DNA from: SAR86 cluster bacterium
Lineage (GTDB): Bacteria; Pseudomonadota; Gammaproteobacteria; Pseudomonadales; Pseudohongiellaceae
DNA: 51,661 nt
Direction of reading: 5' to 3'
Assembly: GCA_002402175.1 (NCBI GenBank)
Contig: NVVJ01000012.1
Span: 1 to 51,661, forward strand
The notes beneath the pieces are model-generated. The model worked only from the letters and a program-made list of their open reading frames with translations, was not told the DNA's origin and did not search any database. Positions 9,109-16,400 of this stretch are shown one piece after another. A program made the translations under genes and the position numbers. The first letter of the stretch is position 1. The number at the start of each line of letters is the position of its first letter.

Positions 9109-9234
9109 ATGAATAATTCAATCCCTGAAAAGTTAAAAGAATTAATCGATGAACATAATTATTTTGAGGCACGCTCGGAGGTTATCAAAGCCGTGAATGA
9201 TGAGATTAATTGGTTAAACCACATGGAAGGGTAA
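9109..9234 (+). CDS. Small ORF (41 aa) between hsdS and the Septu-like ATPase
   Basis: The frame runs ATG at 9109 to TAA at 9234 and encodes 41 residues, acidic and probably all-helical, beginning MNNSIPEKLKELIDEH. An AAGG ribosome-binding site (9100-9103) lies 5 bases before the ATG, and the stop falls 2 bases before the ATPase start, so the ORF sits tightly inside the operon. I do not recognise it. It could be a small accessory or inhibitor protein, or a leader that couples translation of hsdS to the ATPase. Existence is supported by spacing and ribosome-binding site only. Confidence 0.55.
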   Translation: MNNSIPEKLKELIDEHNYFEARSEVIKAVNDEINWLNHMEG

Positions 9235-9236
9235 GA

Positions 9237-10697
9237 ATGCAGCTGCATAAGTTCTGGGTAAGTGGGTACAAAAACTTAATCGACACAACCGTTGATTTTG
9301 ATGGCTGTATCACACCTATATCGATCATAGGTAATAACGGCTCAGGTAAATCGAATTTGATTGAAGCCCTGTTGGAAGTTTTTATGGGGCTGTATTACAG
9401 CAGGCTTCCAGAATATGACTTTAAACTCTCGTATACCACTCATGGAAAAGAAGTGGAGGTTTCAAAGAATAATGAGCTACAAAGATTTAATATCCTTGTA
9501 GATGGAGAAGCTTGGTCTATCACTCGATTCAAAAATAGAATTCGCGCCACCAATAGTATGCCGCCGTTTCCCGCATTGGTTTTTGGCTACTATTCTGGAA
9601 CCTGTAATCGGGTCGAAAAACTCCTTAAACGATATGAGCGAACCTTTTCAGCTAAAATTCGGAACCAGTCTGAAAACTTAGAAAGAAATTTCGTATTTTC
9701 AGATATTGATCAAGCAAAGTGGATCCTGATTAGTCTTATAGCTCACGGTCACACAGAATTGCTGAGCCGAATCTCTATAGAAGGAGTTCAAGCTTTAAAG
9801 GTAACTATTAAACCACCAAGAAGCTATGACCCTAACTCCCAAGACATAATCCTATGGAATACTAGCGGAGCGGTTAGAGAGTTTATAGCCTCAATGGAAA
9901 ACTATTCTTTAGATACTTCTGAAAAACGCGATAACAGTGCCGAACCTTCAGTTACATTATCACGAACTTACAACTTCCCACTTAGAGACGAAAAGGATGC
10001 TGATCAGCTACGCAAGCTTGGCATAGCCCTTGAGAAAAAAGGCACCAATTTGTACAGTATGTTACAAGCTTGTCATGCGAATAAAATTTTGAACCAAGTC
10101 GATTATGATGTATACCAAACTGGTAGTGACAATACGTACCCTTTTGAAGCCTTAAGCGAAGGGGAGAAACAGCTACTATGTGTTGTTGGTGGATTAACAA
10201 TGACACAGCATCAAGAATGCTTAGTCTTACTTGATGAGCCAGACACACATTTAAACCCAAATTGGTCTTGGGAGTATGACAGTCTTCTTAAACAGGCACT
10301 TCATAGCGAACAGCTATCCAGCTCTACCGTCCTGTTGGCCACGCATGACCCTGTAATTATTTCTGGTTTACGCAAAGAGCAGGTGTTAATTGCACACAAG
10401 GAAAATAATCGGCTCTCCTATCATCGCCCTCATCGTGACCCGCGAGGTCAGGGAATTGCTAATGTGCTTACCAGTGAGTTTTTTGGATTGCCTTCTAGCC
10501 TAGATGAACACACGCAAAAATTATTAGATGACCGCTTGTCTCTTGCATATAAGACTGAACCATTAAATGAAGAGCAAAGAGAAAGACTAACTAGAATCAA
10601 CTTGGAGTTAAAAAGCTTAGGGCTAGCTATATCATTTCGTGATCCTGCTTATATAGAATTTGAGAAAAGTAAGTATGGACATGAGGACGTACAGTGA
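9237..10697 (+). CDS. Restriction-associated AAA/SMC-like ATPase (PtuA-like, Septu type)
   Basis: The protein has 486 residues from the ATG at 9237, chosen over an upstream TTG/GTG-type start because GGAAGGG sits 5 bases before this ATG and the small ORF ends just ahead of it. It is an ABC/SMC-like ATPase of the OLD/RecF type: an N-terminal beta strand with GYKNL, Walker A GNNGSGKS at 32-39, the signature LSEGEKQ at 306-312, Walker B and catalytic Glu in LLDEPDTHL at about 331-339, and the H-loop LLATHDP after it. There is no TOPRIM nuclease domain, so cleavage must come from the partner. The 4-base GTGA overlap with the HNH gene ties them together as in PtuA-PtuB (Septu) systems. Being directly in line with hsdMS fits the ATPase type repeatedly found with restriction systems. 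It is probably a phage sensor or nuclease controller. Confidence 0.85.
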   Translation: MQLHKFWVSGYKNLIDTTVDFDGCITPISIIGNNGSGKSNLIEALLEVFMGLYYSRLPEYDFKLSYTTHGKEVEVSKNNELQRFNILVDGEAWSITRFKNRIRATNSMPPFPALVFGYYSGTCNRVEKLLKRYERTFSAKIRNQSENLERNFVFSDIDQAKWILISLIAHGHTELLSRISIEGVQALKVTIKPPRSYDPNSQDIILWNTSGAVREFIASMENYSLDTSEKRDNSAEPSVTLSRTYNFPLRDEKDADQLRKLGIALEKKGTNLYSMLQACHANKILNQVDYDVYQTGSDNTYPFEALSEGEKQLLCVVGGLTMTQHQECLVLLDEPDTHLNPNWSWEYDSLLKQALHSEQLSSSTVLLATHDPVIISGLRKEQVLIAHKENNRLSYHRPHRDPRGQGIANVLTSEFFGLPSSLDEHTQKLLDDRLSLAYKTEPLNEEQRERLTRINLELKSLGLAISFRDPAYIEFEKSKYGHEDVQ

Positions 10698-11521
10698 GGT
10701 TTATCAACTTAGATCAAATCCTTAACGATGCCAGTGAAGATATTACTCTTATTTTAGAAGTGAAAAACCAAAGCCTTCTGACTAAAACTGAGACGCAAAA
10801 GAAAACTGCGATCGCTAATGGGAACCCCCATTGGCGACCAATGAAAGAGGAGCTAGAAAGGTTGGCTGGGCGAAAATGCTGGTACACCGAATCCAAAAAC
10901 CCTGGCTGCTTAAATGACCTAGAGCATTTTCGCCCAAAAGGTAGAGTAGTCGATAAAGATGACAACCTTATCCATTGGTACTGGTTTTTAGCTTTTAATC
11001 CTATCAATTATCGCTTAAGCGCTCAAATTCCTAACAGACTTAATAATAATGAAGTTTTAGGCGAAACGGGTGGCAAAGGTGATAACTTCCCTCTTCCGAC
11101 CGGTTCTATTCACGGAGCTAACTTAGCTGACGCTCTAGCCGAGAATCCTGTCCTACTTGACCCTTGCTGCGAAGAAGATACAGCACTCATCGAATTTCAT
11201 CCAGATGGCCGGCCAGTCTTATCACAGGAGTTTTCCCATGATGAAACGGCATTTAATCGGTTAAAACAGAGCAACTTATTATTAAATCTTGATTACAGTA
11301 CATTTAATGAAGACCGTGAGGCACTTTACAACAAGATTAGATCTCTTATCGAAGGCAGAGGCGACCGTTACTTTAATACAGAAAACGATGCTCTAGAAGA
11401 CACTAAGCAGGATTTACGAACTTTGATGCTGCCTGAATCTGAGTACAGTAAAGCTGCCGAGTGCTATATTCGAGGCTTTAGAGATAGAGTTTGGGTTGAA
11501 AGTTTATTTTTTGATAATTAA
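10694..11521 (+). CDS. HNH nuclease partner (PtuB-like)
   Basis: The protein has 275 residues and a GTG start overlapping the ATPase stop by 4 bases. The N-terminal third carries an HNH-type nuclease centre: CWYTE at 62-66 and DLEHFRPK at 75-82, the pattern of the PtuB / TIGR02646 family, in which the DxEHFRPK His is catalytic and binds metal. The usual CxYC zinc pair is only partly present (C62, then Thr at 65), which may mean the zinc knuckle is degenerate or rearranged. The C-terminal two thirds are helical and probably bind the ATPase. In Septu, PtuA and PtuB assemble into one complex that degrades DNA on phage infection. Catalysis here is inferred from the intact EHFRPK. Confidence 0.82.
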   Translation: MRFINLDQILNDASEDITLILEVKNQSLLTKTETQKKTAIANGNPHWRPMKEELERLAGRKCWYTESKNPGCLNDLEHFRPKGRVVDKDDNLIHWYWFLAFNPINYRLSAQIPNRLNNNEVLGETGGKGDNFPLPTGSIHGANLADALAENPVLLDPCCEEDTALIEFHPDGRPVLSQEFSHDETAFNRLKQSNLLLNLDYSTFNEDREALYNKIRSLIEGRGDRYFNTENDALEDTKQDLRTLMLPESEYSKAAECYIRGFRDRVWVESLFFDN

Positions 11522-11567
11522 AGCAATCAAAGGGCCCGCTGATAAAGTGGAATGAAGATGGATTATT

Positions 11568-12809
11568 ATGCAGCTTGAGAGTTTGGAATTGATTAGAGAG
11601 AGCAGTTTTGATTGGGCTCGGTTCCACGCTTACCGTGTTTTCGATGAGTCCTTGCAGCGCTTCATCATTGGTCGGAAGAGTTACGTAACCACCCATCCAC
11701 AGCAGTTAGACTTGGAGGCGGCCTTCAAAGAAATTCGCTCATGCTTTTCTGAGGGCTTCGATGATTCGTCCGCGAATTTTGAAGAGAAGGTTAGGTCGCA
11801 ATTTGAGGTAGCCTCTGAAGAGAGCAAGATCGTATTCGCCAATGTGGAGTTTCTCTGGGCTATGCCGATGGGAAATATTTCACCAAGGACAAAGCGCGGC
11901 TATGCTAAGCGGTGGTTCACCGATGAAAGTGAAGTGGTGACTGGCGAGCGATATTTCTTTGGTTCCCCACACACCATCGCTAACCCAGGGCTTTGGTACC
12001 TAATGAATAAATATTGGGAGCTGATCGCGTTGCTCCGTGTGTTGAATCTTGTAGCGAGCGATGAAGAGGTTGTTGACATTGCTTCGGCAAAGAAGCGGAT
12101 CGCGGAACTAAGTTATGCCGCTATTTATGAAGGCGCTGCAAAAGAGGGTCACTTTGCGGTAACAAAAGTTTGCGGTGTCCATTCCGCTCTTTTGCACCTG
12201 TCAGCCCCCGATAAATTCGAGTCCATTATTTCGGAGAACCACAAACAGCAAATAGCTAAAGTCTTCGAACACGTGATCTCCGATCGCCCGGAAATTAAGT
12301 GCCGGGAGCAAAAGATTCGTCTTATTCGTGAACGATTATATGATGATTACGGAGACGAGGGCGACCCAGACAGGAAACATCGCTGGTTCTTCTATCTTAG
12401 CCGGCTAAAGCCTCTTTGGGTTGGCAAAAGCGCAGCTTCTCTTAAAATTGCATCCATTGATGACGAGGTTCGGCGCGAACAGGCTGCGTTAGACTATTCC
12501 GAAGTGGAGGGAGGCAAAGAAGCCACTATAGCCTATCGAGTGTATCGATCAGCAAAGCTTGTGACGGAGGCGAAGAAACGAGACGATTTCACCTGCCAAG
12601 CATGTGAGTTCACTTTCAGGAAGCAGATAGTTCATGTACACCACCTTGACCCCTTGTCGGAGAGACAGTCACCCAAGCAGACGACCCTCGATGATCTTGT
12701 GACGCTTTGTCCGAACTGTCACTACCTAGCTCATTTTTGGTTGAGGAAGAGCAATCGATTCAAAAAAATTGAAGAGTTGCTTCAAAAGCTACGATCAATA
12801 TACAGTTGA
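11568..12809 (+). CDS. HNH endonuclease with large uncharacterised N-terminal domain
   Basis: The protein has 413 residues. The last 75 hold a McrA-type beta-beta-alpha-metal nuclease: zinc Cys pairs C343-x2-C346 and C381-x2-C384, the catalytic HVHHLDPL at 356-363, and DLVTLCPNCH ending in His385. The first 330 or so residues are mostly helical and match no family I can name; such N-termini often recognise modified DNA or cofactors in type IV-like restriction enzymes. ATG at 11568 is the only good start in frame. It follows the PtuB-like gene by 46 bases on the same strand, so it may share the operon. Its codon choice looks more GC-rich than the genes on either side, which hints at separate acquisition. 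Nuclease activity likely, target unknown. Confidence 0.8.
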   Translation: MQLESLELIRESSFDWARFHAYRVFDESLQRFIIGRKSYVTTHPQQLDLEAAFKEIRSCFSEGFDDSSANFEEKVRSQFEVASEESKIVFANVEFLWAMPMGNISPRTKRGYAKRWFTDESEVVTGERYFFGSPHTIANPGLWYLMNKYWELIALLRVLNLVASDEEVVDIASAKKRIAELSYAAIYEGAAKEGHFAVTKVCGVHSALLHLSAPDKFESIISENHKQQIAKVFEHVISDRPEIKCREQKIRLIRERLYDDYGDEGDPDRKHRWFFYLSRLKPLWVGKSAASLKIASIDDEVRREQAALDYSEVEGGKEATIAYRVYRSAKLVTEAKKRDDFTCQACEFTFRKQIVHVHHLDPLSERQSPKQTTLDDLVTLCPNCHYLAHFWLRKSNRFKKIEELLQKLRSIYS

Positions 12810-12847
12810 ATACTGAATGGCCGGAGTAGAATCCAGATCACTAGTGC

Positions 12848-12861
12848 TTTTACTCTGACCC
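12848..12861. other. CTGACC-type junction motif
   Basis: TTTTACTCTGACCC stands in the gap after the HNH gene; a related stretch, AAATTAAATCTGACCTC, occurs at 21593-21609. From memory, motifs of this form often flank REP-associated Y1 transposase genes in gammaproteobacteria. No transposase of that type is visible here, so this is at most a vestigial element end. Confidence 0.25.
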
Positions 12862-12888
12862 TAAATATCAATACCTTTTCTATTTGGT

Positions 12889-13206
12889 ATGATTGGAGCA
12901 GTTTCAAGAATATTAATTGCCGGAATTAAGGTAGTCCAGCAATCTTCATTGGTTATTTCTTCTGGTTTAATGGCTGCATTTTCATGGATTGGCATAAAAA
13001 GTGGAGTGTTGTTGTCTATAGTTGCTCCGCACCTTGAAAACCAAAATGTTGATACAGACATTGTACTGAATAGCCTTAGCGATTTTTATACGATGACTTT
13101 GGTTGCCATTTTTGTTGGCATGTTTTCAACTAATTTATATCTCTTCATTAGCCAAAAAGTCGAGCAGCTGACTCTGCAATCAAGTCAGTCAGGCACTGAT
13201 AAGTAA
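12889..13206 (+). CDS. Small two-helix membrane protein of unknown function
   Basis: The predicted protein has 105 residues with two hydrophobic segments, about residues 18-47 and 70-88, joined by a short acidic loop (LENQNVDTD), and a polar C-terminus. It is not recognised. It lies alone between the HNH nuclease and the Avs-like gene, with no strong ribosome-binding site ahead of the ATG at 12889. Small two-helix proteins in defence islands are sometimes pore-forming effectors or immunity proteins, but nothing here proves that. It could also be the remnant of a longer membrane protein. Confidence 0.5.
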   Translation: MIGAVSRILIAGIKVVQQSSLVISSGLMAAFSWIGIKSGVLLSIVAPHLENQNVDTDIVLNSLSDFYTMTLVAIFVGMFSTNLYLFISQKVEQLTLQSSQSGTDK

Positions 13207-13414
13207 AATCAGTCGGAAATATGGCCGCGCCACCGCTTTTGGGCGTAAATATAGGTTCTAGACTGCTGCTTATGGATCGTCTGAGAAACTCAGCACATTG
13301 AACTAGAGTGATCAACAGCTGCCGACCCTAAGCGGATGCCTAGAAACTTAAATGTAAGACTTGTGCTCAATTGGATTTAAAACCATAGTTATTTAAAAAA
13401 TTAATAAGATCACA

Positions 13415-13498
13415 ATGATTAGCTGGCTTGCGAAACTCAAGCAGCTCTCCATGGGAAATGATAAAGATGCCGTTAGTGACATTAGTTCAGATTTTTAG
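13415..13498 (+). CDS. Mini-ORF (27 aa) abutting the Avs-like gene in the same frame
   Basis: ATG at 13415 to TAG at 13496-13498 encodes 27 residues starting MISWLAKLKQL and ending in an acidic, Ser/Asp-rich tail. The TAG is followed at once, and in the same frame, by the ATG of the 1930-residue STAND protein. It may be a leader peptide, the tail of a lost upstream gene, or an N-terminus separated by an amber mutation. No good ribosome-binding site is visible, so whether it is translated is uncertain. Confidence 0.3.
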   Translation: MISWLAKLKQLSMGNDKDAVSDISSDF

Positions 13499-16400
13499 AT
13501 GTTGTTACAAGGACTGTTTCCGAGTCTCATGAGAGTAAAGAATTCTGCAATTATTTATACAGCTTACGATTATCAAACGCTGCAGGGAGTCAGACTGCTT
13601 GCAGAATGGCTGCATAGTCCTACTCAGTATACTAGGGTGGCATTTGAAGCTGATAAAGATAGTAATGAATCACCTGAAGGCATAGATGATATTGTCTGTG
13701 AACGACTGGATGGCATCAAAGATTTTTGGCAAGTCAAATTTACTCCCTCTCCTGAGAAGGATGAAAATCGCCTTACTTGGGATTGGCTTTTAAAAGTTTC
13801 AGGTAAAACGGCTAGATCTCGTTCTATCCTCAAAAAACTCAATGATGCCATTATTGCTGTACCCGCTGAAAAACTCGGAGATGTTGTACTTCTAACCAAC
13901 AAACTCCCTGATAGAGCTATGGAATATTGTATACATGGCTCAAAAGTAGATTTCAACCAAATTGATGACGGCACGCGTAGTGAAATCATTCGCCAATTAG
14001 GAGGCCGCGACGCTGCCACTTCATTTTTCTCGAAATTAACTATCCAACATAGCGATGGAGACTATCATACGATTAGTCGTAGTGTTCGAGCTGAACTTCT
14101 AAAATTTTCTGACGATGCGGGTGTTGAACGACTTATAGCAAGAGCTCGCGAGTGGGCAATGTTTAAGGACAACCCGCCAGAAAAGGGTTGGATCTACCTT
14201 CATCATGTTAGAGAAGTCTTGTCATCTAAAAGACCAGAGCCTATACCTGAAATATTCACTGTACCAAAGGATTATTGCCTTCCTGACGCAAGCTTTCACG
14301 CCGGTCTATTCGCTAAAATCATCCACTCAAATGGTGAAGTCATTACTCTAACGGGTAAGCCTGGTGTAGGGAAAAGTACATACCTATCGTTTTTGTGCCA
14401 AGCACTGGAAGATCAAGAAGTTCCGCTAATACGCCACCACTACTTCTTGTCGTTGGGAGATACAACCGGAGATAGACTAAGTCCGAGAGTTGTTGCTGAT
14501 TCTTTGCTGCATCAAATTAATAACTTTCACAAAGAATCAAGTGCTAATACATCCCAGCCAGAAAACCTACGTAATGCACTATTAGCCTGTGCAAGCTACT
14601 ACAAAAGCAAGGACAAGCCCTTCGTGGTACTGATTGATGGACTAGATCATGTATGGCGAGACAACGCTAAAAATAAAAGGCCATTGGATGAGACCTTCCG
14701 ACAATTACTGCCCGCAGTAGACAATTTAGTGGTACTAATCGGTACGCAACCAGTCGATGATGATTTACTTCCTCGCATACTTCTCGCTCATTCACCTAAA
14801 AATGAATGGAATTGGTTGCCTGAAATGTCTGGAAACTCAATATACGAGTTTTTAAAAATTCATGTTGAATCTGATCGATTATTCTTGAACTGTCACGTGG
14901 ACCTGAAGGATGAAGAGATTCAAAAAAGTGCTAGAGCGTTAATTGATGTTACCAATGGCTACCCTCTGCATGTAATTTATTCATCTGAGTATTTGTCCCA
15001 TCATGGTTTAGCGCTTTCTTCCTGGCAAATTGAAAAACTTCCTCCATGCATTGATGGCAATATTACAACTTACTATTCCGGGCTATGGTCTATTCTCAAT
15101 TATAGGCAACGGGACGTCCTTCACCTCTGTAGCGGCTTCCAGTTTGCTTGGCCGAGACTAGCAATTGGTACTGTTGTTAAAGACGAACACGACTATGCGC
15201 CTAGTGTTGATGCAGTTGCACATATGCTGTTAGAGGGGATCCCTGGAGTAAGGCCCTTCCACGAAAGCTTAGTAGTGTTTGTGCGAAGTCAGGAAGACCA
15301 CCAAGAACGAATAAATGCATTGCTGCCCTGCGTATGCACATGGTTGAGTTCAGAAGCCCCAACCCATCTTAAAGATAGTTGGCTTTGGTCTAGTCTGGCT
15401 AGGGCTGGCGACTCTTCCGAGTTACGACAAGGAGTTACCCGAGATTGGGCGCTGGATAAGCTTATTGTTGGAATGCCTGTTAGGTCATGTATTCGACTGT
15501 TGTCCGAAGCAGAAACTTATGCGTTCCAGGAGTTTGAGTATGCAGAGGCATATCGGCATCGTGAACTAAAAACCAGATTAATCAACGGCCCCGAGTTCCA
15601 AATATGGGATTCAACTAACTTAGAAGCGCTTTCTTTAGTTTGCGCTGACGAGTCATCTCTGGATGAAATAATTTCTGGGAGGAACGAATATTCTGCAATC
15701 AAATTATCCATATTGGCAATCGCATTATGGTATAGAGGGGAAGTTGATCAAGCAGAACTCTTATCGAAGAATGCTATTGATCGATATCGGGCCGAAACAA
15801 AACTATTATCACCACGACACTCTCAAGACGACGATGCTGCTGCACTGATAAGAGCCGGAGTGTTAACCGACAGTCTTAACTACGATGGGATTTTTGAAGG
15901 TGAGAACTTCTCTAGTTGGCCAGATGGATATATAGCCAGCCTTAGGCGTGAATGCTGCACAAAAAAAGAGCTTGGATTACTCTTCAGAGCTTGGCAGTGT
16001 TTGCCCAGTGATTCAACTCATGCTGGTCGCTTCGAACTCGATGCAATTAGGTTGAGTATTTTAGAAGACTCAGATATTAGCCGTAGGCCTGAATACAAAT
16101 CTTTTTCATCTCAGTCACTGTCATGTTTCGCAGATGCGTATTCTGAAAGTGATTTCGGGGACATTACAACCTACTGTTTTGATGGCCCGTTAATTCCAGC
16201 TTTTAAGGTGGAGACAACGAGCAATTATCATAGCTGGTTCTTTTCTTCTCTTTGTATCAGATTGGCTGCGGAAGGCGATTATTCCTGGCTGCCAGTGAGC
16301 GCAACTTTAGATCGAGCAGATGTTTCAGCTCACTATGACTTACTTAATGAGCTCACGGATTGGGCTGCAAATGAGCTATTAGCAGGAAACCCATTAAACT

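Noticed and set aside
9237..11521. Retron (Ec78-type) locus
   Set aside because: The ATPase-HNH pair resembles retron effectors, but there is no reverse transcriptase or msr-msd RNA region nearby.
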